Source of the DNA: DATBVX01 sp963696675
Lineage (GTDB): Bacteria; Pseudomonadota; Gammaproteobacteria; Steroidobacterales; Steroidobacteraceae
Length of the DNA stretch: 64,000 bases
Reading direction: 5' to 3'
Assembly: GCA_963696675.1 (NCBI GenBank)
Contig: CAVOLM010000030.1
Span: forward strand, 1 to 64,000
Part shown: in pieces, positions 28,522-38,461 of the stretch
Layout of the letters: each line of letters begins with the position of its first letter
How positions within the stretch are numbered: the stretch's first letter is position 1
Translations under genes and position numbers: made by a program
Notes under the pieces: generated by a model
Told to the model about the DNA's origin: nothing
Seen by the model: only the letters and a program-made list of their open reading frames with translations
Databases searched by the model: none

Positions 28522-31500
28522 GGACGGCTCGGCTCAGCGGCAGTCTCTTCGCGGGTCGCGACAGCGCGCTCGCGCACCATGAGCGAATACACGACCGGGA
28601 TGACGACCAGCGTCAGGAGCGTCGACACGGTCATGCCGCCGATCACCGTAATCGCCATCGGCGTGCGCACTTCTGCGCCGTCGCCGAAGCCGAGCGCCAT
28701 CGGCACCAGCCCGAGGATCGTGCTCACCGTCGTGATGACGATGGGACGCAGACGGGCCCGGGCGGCAAACAGGATCGCGGCGTGCTTGTCGAGACCGCGC
28801 TGGCGCGCGCGGTTCACGGCATCGATGAGGACGATCGCGTTGTTCACGACGATGCCCGTCAGCATGATGATGCCGATCATTGCCACGACGCTGATGGTGG
28901 TCGAGGTGAGAAACAACGCCCACACCACACCGATCAGGCCGAGCGGAATCGTGAACAGGATGACGAAGGGCTGGACGAGTGATTCGAACTGCGATGCCAT
29001 CACCAGGTACACGAGCAGCACAGCGAGAGCGAGCGTAAAGGTCAGAGACCGCAGGCTGTCCTGCATCTCCTCGCTCTGCCCGGACAGGTAACTGCTCACG
29101 CCCGGCGGCAACTCGACCTGACCGAGCATGGCTTGCAGGTCCTTGACCGCTGCTCCCAGATCGCTCCCGGTGTAGCTTGCCGAAACGACTGCGACGCGTT
29201 CCTGCCCGATGCGGCGAATCTCGGCAGGCCCGACCGAGAGCGTCACCTCGGCGACCGCGCTCAACGGCACCGGCTGCTCGCTGCCCGGGTTGATGATGAG
29301 ATTGCGGATCTCCTCGATGGAGGCTGCGCGCGCGTGCACGCTGCGCACCAGCACATCGATCTGCTTGTCGCGCAACCGGTAACGCGTCGCCACTTCGCCG
29401 CGCACGCTGGTGACGATGCGATTGGCGATGTCGCGCACCTTGAGTCCAAGACGCATGGCACGGTCCTGGTCGAATACGATCTGGATCTCGGGGTTCTCCG
29501 CTTCCACGGTCGAGCGGATGTCGGTGTACGTGCCAGCAGCATCCATGCGAGCGCGAACCTGCTCGGCGACGGTTCGCAGGCGATCCAGGTCATAGCCACT
29601 CACGACGACTTCGAGCGGCGTACTGAAGGTGAACAGCGACGGGCGGCTGAACTGGTATTGCAGCCCCGCGACCGCGTCCAGGTGCGGCCGCAATGCCGTG
29701 ATCGAGGCGTTCTCCTCCGCGCGGCCGGATCCCGGAAGCAGCGTGATGCTCAGCTTGCCCGTGTTCTCGCCGGCATCCACGGGGTTCGCATCGAGGCGAT
29801 TGCCCGTGCCAGCGACGGAATAGGACAGGTCCACGCCTCCGATCTGCATGGCAGCACGCTGCGCACTCTCGACGACACGGTCGGTCTGATCGAGCGGTGT
29901 GCCCGGTGGCAGACGCAGATCCACGTTGTACTCGCCCTGCGAGAGCTGTGGGATGAGCTCGGTTCCGAGCCGGGGCACGAGCGCGAAGGTGAGCAGCGAT
30001 AGCACCAGGGCCGCCGCAATTACCCGGCCACGGTGTATGAGCGACCACTCGAGCAGTGGCACATAAGCCTCTTCCAGCCGGCGATAGGATTTCTGGGTAA
30101 CCCACACGAAAGGCGTGAAGATCGTCCTGAAGAAGCCCGAAATGGCGCGGCCGGCGCGACCCATGAACGCCGCAACGAAGGAAATGCCCCGCGCAAATCG
30201 CCCCAGGGGGCGCTGTGCAGCACTGGATGCCTCGCCAGTCGTTGCGGCCCGCGACCAGCATCGGCACGACAGTCAGGCCCACGAGCAGCGACAGAATGTG
30301 GCCGTAGGTGACCGTGAGAGCCTGGTCGCGAAACAGCTGGCCGGCGATGCCGCTGATGAACACCATCGGAAAGAACACCGCGATCGATGTCAGCGTCGAA
30401 GCGGTGACCGCCATCGCCACCTCACTGGTCCCGGAACGTGCGGCCTCGAAGGCTCCTAGGCCCGCCTCGCGCTTCTTCGTGATGCTCTCGAGAATCACGA
30501 CCGACGTGTCGACCAGGGTGCCGACCGAGAGCGCGATTCCACCCAGCGACATGATGTTGAGCGTCACGCCGGAGAGGTACATGAGCATGAACGTGCCGAT
30601 CACCGACACTGGAATCACGATGCCCGCCACGTACGTAGCGCGTGCATCGCGCAGGAAGAAATACAACACCAGGATGGACAGCAGCCCGCCGATCACCGCG
30701 GCATCGCGCACCTCGCCGATCGCCGACGAAATGAATTTCGACTGGTCGTAGACCGGGATGATCTCGGTCTGCGATGGCAGCGTCTTGCGCAGCGCTTCGA
30801 TACGCTCCATGAGCGCCTTGGCGAGTTGCACGGTGTTGGCATCGCCCTCCTTGTAGACGGCGAGCTCGACCGACTCGCGGCCCTTCACGCGGGTGACGGC
30901 CTCGCGTTCCTTGTGGCCGTGCGTCACGGTGGCGACGTCGCGCAGGTAAACCGGTTGTCCGTCGACCGCGGCAATGATGGCGCCGGACATCTCCTCGATG
31001 CTCTGGAACTCATTGAGCGTGCGCACCAGGAAACGCTGTGTGCCCTGCTCGAGGCGTCCGCCGGAGAGGTTCACGTTTTCGGCGCGCAAGCGACTGGCCA
31101 CGGTTTCGATCGAGAGACCGAGCTGCGCCAGCTTCTGCTGATCGACGAACACCTGGATCTCGTCCTCGTAGCCGCCGCTCACCTTGACCGCGGCGGAGCC
31201 CGGCACGGCCTCGAGATCCGGCTTCAGACGATCTTCGGCGAAGCGCCGGAGAAACTTGAGCCGCTCTTCGCTGTTGACTGGAGCTCGGCCGTTGGCGTCA
31301 ATCTTCTCGAGCAGTGCGAAGCGCATCACCGGCTCGGTCGAGGGATCGAAGCGCAACAGCAGCGGGCGCTTCGCTTCGAGCGGGAGTTGCAGCAGGTCGA
31401 GCTTCTCGCGCACCTCGATGCCCGCCAGATCCATGTCCGTGCCCCAGACGAACTCCAGGGTCACGTCCGACTGACCGGAACGCGATACGGAACGCACCTG

Positions 31501-31734
31501 GCGGACATTGCGAATGATCCCGACCGCCTCTTCGACCGGTCGTGTGATCAGGTTCTCGATCTCCAGGGGTGCAGCCCCGACGAGCTCCGTGCGCACGGTG
31601 AGCGTCGGATAGGAGAGATCGGGCAGGAGATTCACTTTCAGGCGCGCCAGCGATACAAAGCCGAACAGCGCGATCGCCACCATGCACATGACGATGGTGA
31701 CGCGCCGGCGAGTGGCGAAGTCTACGAGTTGCAT
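28518..31734 (-). CDS. RND efflux permease (first of the operon), one frameshift
   Basis: Partner permease of about 1071 residues. It starts MQLVDFATRRRVTIVMCMVA; porter text LVGAAPLEIENLITRPVEEA; helix 4 LSVGTLVDTSVVILESITKK, again with a single Asp. The frame breaks after TVVPMLVAGRN and resumes at ARGISFVAAFMGRAGRAISG; one extra base in the C/G runs near 30205 explains it. The C-terminal half is complete (LVYLVMASQFESLVQPFVIL, GIVVNNAIVLIDAVNRARQR). The two permeases differ clearly, so they probably form a mixed trimer or work alternately; this is inferred from MdtBC-type pumps. Confidence 0.92.
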
Positions 31735-31785
31735 GGTTGTGGCCCCGTAAGCGGAATGCGCGCGATGGAAAACGCCGCCGCGCTC

Positions 31786-32856
31786 TCAGCGCTGTGAAGT
31801 GGGGGATTCGAGCTCTACGACGCGCACTGCATTGCCGCTCTTCAGGCCGCCCTGACCGACGACGACGACCTGTTCCTGGCCCTTGAGGCCGGTAGTCACC
31901 TCCACCAGTCCATCGTTCGTGAGTCCCACGGTGATATGGCGCTGCTGCGCCTTGCCGCCTTCGACGACGAACACGCTCGCCTGCCCCTCGTCATCGACGA
32001 TGGCGGTACGCGGGATCTGCAGAGCCTGTTCGCGTCGCTCGTAGATGATTCCAATGCGCGCGAACATGCCTGGCTTCAGACGCTCGCTCGGATCATCGAC
32101 TTCGATCGTGACTTTGAAGGTCGCCGTTTCGGGATCGACCACCGGGCTCAAACGCGCCACGTGACCGATGAAGGTCTGCTTGGGCACGGCATCCACCTGT
32201 ATGGAGGCGGGCTGGTTGGGCTTGAGGCGTTCCAGCTCGCGCTCCGGCACGTGCACGTACACGATCAGCGGCTTGAGGTCTGTGACTCGAAACAGGACAT
32301 CGTTGGGCTTGATGGTGTTGCCGACCTTGACCAGCCGTTGCGCGACGACGCCGTCGATCGGGGCGCGGATTTCCGTATACGAGAGCTGCAGGCGCGTGAG
32401 TTCGTATGCGGCACGCTGCGCGTCGACCTCGTACTTCAGATTTTCGAAAGCTCCGGGAGAGACGAGTCCCTTCTCGTGCAATTCGACATTGCGCCGATAG
32501 TCGCGCTCGAGCTTGGCGAGGGTGGCGTTGGCCTTGTCAGCCTCGAGCCTGAGCTGATCGCCATCGAGTCGTGCGAGCACCTGGCCGGCGCGAACGGTCT
32601 GTCCTTCCTCCACCAGGATTGCCCGGACCTCGCCGCCCACCTTGGCGACCACCGATGCCTCCTGGTCCGCTTCGAGCGAGGCTGTCCCGGAATAGATCGC
32701 GACCATGCCGCCACGCTTGGGCGTGCGGACTTCGACAGGAATCGCAGGAGCTTCCTTGTCCTTGGCATCGGGGGTTTTGCCGTTCGCTCGCTCGCCGCAG
32801 GCGGTCAAGACGGAGGTCAGCGTGAGAATGACGAACAACAACCACTGCTTGTACAT
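31786..32856 (-). CDS. RND periplasmic adaptor lipoprotein (membrane fusion protein)
   Basis: Links the RND permeases to an outer-membrane channel. It has 356 residues; the signal peptide ends in lipobox LTAC with Cys20, then come a barrel-sandwich lipoyl half (GGEVRAILVEEGQTVRAGQV), a helical hairpin (ANATLAKLERDYRRNVELHE), the second lipoyl half (YTEIRAPIDGVVAQRLVKVG) and a beta-barrel (GHVARLSPVVDPETATFKVT). A GGAGG site lies 5 bases before the ATG. It is the first gene of the adaptor-permease-permease operon and has its own promoter region with an AT-rich palindrome. Confidence 0.94.
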   Translation of the reverse strand: MYKQWLLFVILTLTSVLTACGERANGKTPDAKDKEAPAIPVEVRTPKRGGMVAIYSGTASLEADQEASVVAKVGGEVRAILVEEGQTVRAGQVLARLDGDQLRLEADKANATLAKLERDYRRNVELHEKGLVSPGAFENLKYEVDAQRAAYELTRLQLSYTEIRAPIDGVVAQRLVKVGNTIKPNDVLFRVTDLKPLIVYVHVPERELERLKPNQPASIQVDAVPKQTFIGHVARLSPVVDPETATFKVTIEVDDPSERLKPGMFARIGIIYERREQALQIPRTAIVDDEGQASVFVVEGGKAQQRHITVGLTNDGLVEVTTGLKGQEQVVVVGQGGLKSGNAVRVVELESPTSQR

Positions 32857-32971
32857 ACGGCCTCCCAGCGCTGCCCACTTTTATGAGTTGGATCAGCGGG
32901 TTACGTCGCACGTACGTGCTTTCAGTGCGCGTGCGTGCTTGAGCTGGGGCGAATGCTACAAGTAGTTTAGT

Positions 32972-32989
32972 GTTATAGTCAAGTATAAC
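32972..32989 (-). promoter_or_regulatory. Palindromic operator overlapping the -35 of the RND operon promoter
   Basis: GTTATA-GTCAAG-TATAAC is a perfect 6+6 inverted repeat in an AT-rich island of an otherwise GC-rich intergenic stretch. Read on the coding strand it contains TTGACT, a good -35 box; 17 bases on is GTAGCA, a weak -10. A TetR- or MarR-type repressor site is the natural reading for an efflux operon, but no regulator gene lies adjacent, so the binding protein is unknown. Confidence 0.5.
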
Positions 32990-33024
32990 AGTGGGCAGGC
33001 CGCCTATCGGACCCGGGGAAGCGC

Positions 33025-35136
33025 TCAGCTGCCTTTGGCTGCTTGGGCCACCAAGGGCACAGAAGTCATGTCTGCGACGATCTGGCTCGCTTCTGTGAGC
33101 ACCACATCGGCAGTTTCGTTGTCAGTGATCTCTTCGATGGTCGCGAGCGGTTTGAGGCCGTGGGCGGCGCGTCGCGCGTTCTCGCGGGCGAGCCGTTCCT
33201 TGTCGAGCGCCGTGCGTTCCTGTTCCCGAGCTTTCAGATTGAGGGATACCGAAGTCTGCTGGCGCAGCCGATCCACAGAGGCCACGTCGTCTACGAGGCT
33301 GCGGAAGTCAGGGTCAACTGCCGCCCGCTGATCGTGAATGCGGCTCAACTGCGTCACCGCAGGAGCCAGGTTGCCGCGATCATTGAACGGAACCGCCGCG
33401 ATGCGATCCCAGGGCAGGGCGCTGCCGCGAGTGTTTTCTCCCACTTCGTCGGCGCTGATGAGTGATGGCATGACGATATCGGGCGTGACGCCGTGGTTCT
33501 GCGTGCTGTCGCCAGTGACGCGGTAGAACTTGCCGATCGTGATCGTCAGCTGTCCGAACTCGGGCTTCGGTCCGAGCGCGAACCGATCGAGCGGAATGAG
33601 GTTCTGCACGGTCCCCTTGCCGTAGGTCTGCTGTCCGATGACCAGGCCTCGTCCGTAGTCCTGAATTGCCGCAGCGAAAATTTCCGACGCCGAAGCACTG
33701 AAACGGTCGACCAGTACGGCCAGTGGACCGGTGTAGGCGGGTTCCGGCTCCGGATCATCGAGGACCTCGACGGTTCCACCGGTCTCGCGCAGCTGCACGA
33801 CCGGCCCACCCTTGATGAACAAACCAGTGAGTCCAGTAGCTTCCGGTAGCGATCCGCCGCCGTTGTTGCGCAGGTCGATGAGCAACCCGTCGATGCCGGT
33901 AGTCTTGAGCTCTGCGATCAGATTGCGCACGTCGCGCGTGGTGCTGCGATAGTTGCGATCCCCGGCGGCGCGCGCCTCGTAGTCCTGGTAGAAGCTCGGC
34001 ACGGTGATCACGCCGATCGACAGCTCCCGATCGCCACGATGCACCTTGCGGATTTCCTTGTGAGCCGCCTGCGCTTCGAGCGTCACCTTGTTGCGCGTGT
34101 ATTCGATCATCTTCTCGTTGCCCGGTGCGGCGCCCGCCGGCAACACCTGTAATCGAACCACTGAGTTGATCGGGCCGCGGATGAGTTGTACGACATCATC
34201 CAGGCGCCAGCCGATCACGTCGGTCAGCGGGCCGTCACGCCCCTGGCCGACTCCCGTAATGCGGTCGTTTGCATTGAGCTGATTGGACTGGGAAGCGGGG
34301 CCGCCCGGCAGGATGCTCAGCACCGTCACGTAATCGTCCACGAGCTGCAGCGATGCACCGATCCCTTCGTAGGAAAGGCTCATCGCGATGCGATACTCCT
34401 CCGAGTTGCGCGGCGAGAAGTAGCTCGAATGCGGGTCGTACGCGCGCGCATACGCATTCATGAAGTTCTCGAACACATCGTCGGCCGAAATCTGGTCGAT
34501 GCGCTTGAGCACCCGTTCGTAGCGCTTGCGCAGGATGTCGGCCGCTTCGGTCCAGTTCTTCCCGGCGAGCCGCAATGTCAGTCCGTCGTTCTTCACACGC
34601 TTGCGCCACAGCTCGTTCATCTCCGCAGCGGTCGCCGGCCACGGTGCCTTTTCGCGATCGAACTCGAACGATTCGTTGAGCGTGTAGTCCGGCTCCTGGT
34701 CAAGGAGGCCGATGGCGTAAGTCATGCGCTCGCGGTTGCGCTGGCGAAAGCGATCGAAAACCGTAAAGGCGGGCTCGAGCGCGCCGGTCTTGATGGCGTC
34801 ATCGAACCTCAGCCGCAACCGCTCGAATTCGGCGACATCGCTCGCCATGAAATAGCTGCGCGCGCCGTCGAGTGATTCCAGGTACAGGTCGAAGATCTTC
34901 GACGACATCTTGTCATCGAGCGACACCTGCGCGTAATGCGCGCGATCGAGGTTCTCGTACACGCGTCGCGCGATGCTGCGATGTCGATCGGTTGGCTGCA
35001 GGGGTGCAACCGTTCCCACCGCGGCATTGGCGACTGCCGGCAAGGGTGGTTGCGCCGAGCCGCCAACACCGATGGCGAGAAACAGCGCAAGGACGAGAAA
35101 AACGATCCGACGCGGGGCGAAGGTATGCATGTGCAT
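33025..35136 (-). CDS. prc: Tail-specific (C-terminal processing) periplasmic protease
   Basis: S41A protease of about 703 residues that degrades ssrA-type and misfolded periplasmic proteins and trims others. The start at MHMHTFAPRRIVFLVLALFL opens a signal peptide; a Met nine residues upstream is less likely. The order is an N-terminal helical domain, a PDZ domain (SYEGIGASLQLVDDYVTVLS), catalytic Ser in LVDRFSASASEIFAAAI, Lys in QTYGKGTVQNL, and the Prc C-terminal domain. Length and layout match E. coli Prc. It reads toward the RND operon with 168 bases between, and a small membrane protein diverges from it. Confidence 0.96.
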   Translation of the reverse strand: MHMHTFAPRRIVFLVLALFLAIGVGGSAQPPLPAVANAAVGTVAPLQPTDRHRSIARRVYENLDRAHYAQVSLDDKMSSKIFDLYLESLDGARSYFMASDVAEFERLRLRFDDAIKTGALEPAFTVFDRFRQRNRERMTYAIGLLDQEPDYTLNESFEFDREKAPWPATAAEMNELWRKRVKNDGLTLRLAGKNWTEAADILRKRYERVLKRIDQISADDVFENFMNAYARAYDPHSSYFSPRNSEEYRIAMSLSYEGIGASLQLVDDYVTVLSILPGGPASQSNQLNANDRITGVGQGRDGPLTDVIGWRLDDVVQLIRGPINSVVRLQVLPAGAAPGNEKMIEYTRNKVTLEAQAAHKEIRKVHRGDRELSIGVITVPSFYQDYEARAAGDRNYRSTTRDVRNLIAELKTTGIDGLLIDLRNNGGGSLPEATGLTGLFIKGGPVVQLRETGGTVEVLDDPEPEPAYTGPLAVLVDRFSASASEIFAAAIQDYGRGLVIGQQTYGKGTVQNLIPLDRFALGPKPEFGQLTITIGKFYRVTGDSTQNHGVTPDIVMPSLISADEVGENTRGSALPWDRIAAVPFNDRGNLAPAVTQLSRIHDQRAAVDPDFRSLVDDVASVDRLRQQTSVSLNLKAREQERTALDKERLARENARRAAHGLKPLATIEEITDNETADVVLTEASQIVADMTSVPLVAQAAKGS

Positions 35137-35246
35137 CCGTTTGACAGCGGCTGGGCGGCCCAAATTCCCTGATAAACTCGCCGTCTAGGCTAGAAGGCCG
35201 CGGTCGCCCGATCAAGTGCGATCACGCCAGTTGTGCACCGATCGAC

Positions 35247-35540
35247 ATGCGACCACTAACCGTTCTCATCGGCATCATCCTGGGATCCACGGTGGCGATC
35301 GCCCTGGGCCTCACCATGGTGCTGATTGTGTTCCTGATTCTGGGCAACGACGAGCCCCAGCTTCGGACCGAATTCCGTCCCCTCCTGCAGAGCGCTGCGG
35401 TGTTCACCGGGCTGGCCGCGGTCGCAGCCGCGAGTTTCGCGGGAAGCCTGCGGCAGCTGCACTGGCGGCGCTGGGCGATCGGTGCGCTCTGGATGGGCTT
35501 GGTTCTGGTCGCCTGGTTCTATTGGCCACGCATCGTCTAG
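35247..35540 (+). CDS. Small three-helix membrane protein, unknown function
   Basis: 97 residues with three predicted membrane helices, at about 4-33 (VLIGIILGSTVAIALGLTMV onward), 47-66 and 74-93 (WAIGALWMGLVLVAWFYW). A charged loop NDEPQLRTEFRPLLQ separates the first two. It is divergent from prc and lies 60 bases before the M28 peptidase gene in the same direction. The family is not recognised; hydrophobic content and a clean frame support a real gene. Confidence 0.7.
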   Translation: MRPLTVLIGIILGSTVAIALGLTMVLIVFLILGNDEPQLRTEFRPLLQSAAVFTGLAAVAAASFAGSLRQLHWRRWAIGALWMGLVLVAWFYWPRIV

Positions 35541-35601
35541 GCGGCCGAAGTCAGAATTAACCGAATGAAAAATTCACAAAAACGAGAAAGGAGAACAGGG
35601 T

Positions 35602-37252
35602 ATGCGTAGAAGGTCGCGATGGCTTCTGATCGGCATGCTGGCGGTCGCAAGCCTGGCGAGCTGGGCGAAGGATGCGACCGTCCATTCCCTGGCTCGACTA
35701 CGACATCTTCCGCGAGCACATCGCTGCCCTGGCCTCTGACGACTTCGAGGGCCGCAAACCCGGCACCAGCGGCGAAGAGAAGACGGTGGAATACATTCGC
35801 CGCCAGTTTGCTGAGGCGGGGCTCAAGCCCGGTCACGGCACAACCTTCTTCCAGTCGGTGCCACTGGTCGAGATCACGGCGGCTCCGGATACGACCCTGA
35901 CGTTCGAGCGGGCGGGCACCAAGCGCGAGCTCAAGTATGCCCAGGACATGGTGGTCTGGACCAAGCGCGTCGTCGCCCAATCCGCCATCGAGAACAGTCC
36001 CCTCGTGTTCGTCGGTTACGGCATCGTCGCGCCGGAGTACGACTGGAACGACTACGCGGCGGCCGACATCAAGGGCAAGACGGCCGTCATCCTGGTCAAC
36101 GACCCGGGCTTTGCGACCGGCGACCCGAAACTGTTTCGCGGCCGCGAAATGACCTATCACGGCCGCTGGACCTACAAGTTCGAAGAGGCGGCGCGGCAGG
36201 GCGCGGCTGGCGCGCTCATCATTCACGAGACCGAGCCCGCGGCGTACGGCTGGAACGTGGTCGCCACGAGCTGGACCGGTCCGCAGCTCGATTTGGCGAG
36301 TTCGGATGCAAACGCGGGTCGCGTCGCGATCGAAGGCTGGGTCAGTAACGAAGCGGCGGGATCGCTGTTTCAGCTCGCCGGCCAGGACTTCGCAGCGCTG
36401 AAGGCCGCCGCTGCGCAACGCGGTTTCAAGGCAGTCCCGCTCGACGTGCGGGCGAGTGTCTCGGTGCGCAATGCGATCCGTCGCTCCAACTCGGCGAACG
36501 TCATCGGCATCCTTCCCGGCAGCAAGCGCCCGGACGAATACCTGATCTATACGGCGCACTGGGATCATTTCGGCCGGCTGCAGGGTAAGACTGGCGACGC
36601 GATCGCGAACGGCGCGATCGACAACGCAAGCGGCGTCGCCGGGATCATTACGCTCGCGCGTGCATTTGCACACGCCGCCGAGCGGCCGGAGCGCTCGATC
36701 ATCTTCCTCGCGGTGACCGGCGAGGAATCAGGCCTGCTCGGTTCGGCGTACTACGCGGACAATCCGATCTATCCGCTGGCACGCACCGCTGCAGTGGTCA
36801 ACCTTGACGCCCTCTACGCCGGAGGGCCTGCGCGCGACATCGTCGTCGTGGGCTCGGGCAACTCGGAGCTGGAGGACGATCTGCGCAAGGCCGCCAAGCA
36901 GCAGGATCGCGTCATTGCGCCAGAACCGACGCCGGAGAAGGGCTTCTACTATCGCTCCGATCATTTCAACTTTGCCAAGAAGGGCGTGCCGGCGCTGTAC
37001 ACCAAGCTCGGCACGGATGATCGCGAGCACGGTCGCGCGTACGGGCAGCAACAGCAGGAGGACTACATCGCCAAGCGCTACCACCAGCCGAGCGATGAGT
37101 ACAGCAAGGACCTGGACCTGAGTGGTTCTTTCCAGGACCTCGAGCTGCTGTATCGCGTCGGCGAACGGGTGGCGGGGGAGAAGAGCTGGCCCGAGTGGTA
37201 CAAGCACAGCGAATTTCGTGCGGTCCGCGAGCAGAGCGACAGTGAGCGCTGA
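35602..37252 (+). CDS. Secreted M28 family zinc aminopeptidase with PA domain
   Basis: Exported metallopeptidase of about 549 residues after correction. The ATG at 35602, with AAAGGAG upstream, opens a signal peptide (WLLIGMLAVASLASWA). An extra base near 35671 shifts the frame; downstream it reads RPSIPWLDYDIFREHIAALA. A protease-associated insert occupies about 140-260 (SPLVFVGYGIVAPEYDWNDY). The M28 zinc ligands are in TAHWDHFG, AIDNASGVAG, TGEESGLLGS, VVNLDAL and YRSDHFNFAKKG. The two-metal site is complete, so activity on N-terminal amino acids or peptides is likely. Confidence 0.92.
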
Positions 37253-37264
37253 ATCGATATGGCG

Positions 37265-37837
37265 CTAGCGGCGCGGGACTGTCGCCTGCGGTTCGCCGGT
37301 TGTCGCGGGGCTTGCGATCAGGACGAAGTGACTGCGCGTCGCGAGGTCTCCACGGTCTTTGCGTTTCTGACGCAGGTGAACTCCCGGCTCGCCGTCACGA
37401 TTAACGCCGACATAGAGTGTCGCGGCGGTTGAGTCCCAGATCGTGAGCAGCGGCCACGCCTGGATCCGCTTCAGGCGATTGACGAGTGGCTGGTTATCGC
37501 GAAACTGCAGCGTGCTCAAGGCTCGTGCGCTGCGCGAATCCTCGACGGCCGGGGCGGCGAACTCGATGCGCTCCGGTTGCAGTAGCGGGTAAGTGTCGCG
37601 TGCCACCCAAGCGCTCGTAGCTGGCGGCGGCGCAAGTTCCGCTGCGGGCTTCAGCTCGCAGGGAGTGCACAGCAAGTGCGCAACTTCAAGCTGGCGCTAC
37701 GGATGATTGTTGGGGCGCGCGTGTTTCACGCGTCGGCTCGCCGGCGCTGGCGGCTCGAGTGCACAGGCCCATGGCGGCAGCAACGCGAGGGCGAGGGCTG
37801 AAAGGACGGGGCGGCGAGTTCTGTGCTGGCGGCTCAT
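37265..37837 (-). pseudogene. Hypothetical secreted protein with an in-frame TAG
   Basis: An ATG at 37837 opens a good signal peptide (PVLSALALALLPPWACA) followed by a Pro-rich stretch. In the same frame a TAG interrupts after ARPNNHP, and 136 further codons follow, including LSTLQFRDNQPLVNRLKRIQ and TAATLYVGVNRDGEPGVHLR, ending at 37265. I do not recognise the family. Either the gene is broken by a nonsense change, or several base errors have restored frame by chance, or the 3' part is a separate gene. It is convergent with the M28 peptidase gene, 12 bases apart. Confidence 0.45.
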
Positions 37838-37908
37838 CGTGCAACACGGGGCGGCCTTTATTGTTGTTGGCGACCACGTTGCACCGTCTGCGAAGGGCCG
37901 ACTGTGCG

Positions 37909-38358
37909 CTACGTCTCAGAGCGCCAGAGAGCGCCCGGAATTGAAGGACGCTGCCCGTTATGTCGCGAAGGCAGTTGCGTTTCGACCGGGCAGGCAGGGT
38001 CATAGTCCGCGCCGTCGTCGGAGATCGGCTCGCGCGGCCAGAACCAGCGGCGCATGCGGATCAGCACGCGCATGAGCTGCACCAGCAGATACGGGCCGAG
38101 CACGACACCCCAGCCCGGCAACCACCCGTGGAAGAGCCCGCGATAGTAGTCAAAGATGAAGGCGCCAAGGCCGCCATCAGTGTAAGGACCGAGCGTCAGT
38201 ACACCCACGAGGTACACAGCGAGCGGCATCACGATGAAGCCCAGGACGACGCCCGCGACCAACAGCCATAACTCGCGGCGTATTCGCGGATGACGATGCA
38301 ACGCCGCTGCGAACCAGTGCGGCGGCTTGACTCTGCTGGCGTCGGTTGGCTGATTCAC
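37909..38358 (-). CDS. Small membrane protein, unknown function
   Basis: 149 residues from a GTG (VNQPTDASRVKPPHWFAAAL). Two hydrophobic regions are seen: LWLLVAGVVLGFIVMPLAVY with its continuation, and GWGVVLGPYLLVQLMRVLIR. The C-terminal tail is charged and contains FWPREPISDDGADYDPACP. Probably an inner-membrane protein. The family is not recognised. It is divergent from the oxidoreductase gene. Confidence 0.6.
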   Translation of the reverse strand: MNQPTDASRVKPPHWFAAALHRHPRIRRELWLLVAGVVLGFIVMPLAVYLVGVLTLGPYTDGGLGAFIFDYYRGLFHGWLPGWGVVLGPYLLVQLMRVLIRMRRWFWPREPISDDGADYDPACPVETQLPSRHNGQRPSIPGALWRSET

Positions 38359-38435
38359 GTCTCGATTCCAGTCCGGGGAGCTGCATTGTCCGGGGCGCAG
38401 CGGCAACGGGCAACCGCCCACCGCACGCGCATGGC

Positions 38436-38441
38436 TATAAT
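38436..38441 (+). promoter_or_regulatory. Perfect -10 hexamer upstream of the oxidoreductase gene
   Basis: TATAAT lies 20 bases before the ATG at 38462, with GGAGGG between them. No convincing -35 box is seen about 17 bases upstream, so the promoter would be weak or activator-dependent. The leader would be only about 13 nt. Confidence 0.35.
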
Positions 38442-38461
38442 CGCGCGGCTGGAGGGTGCAG

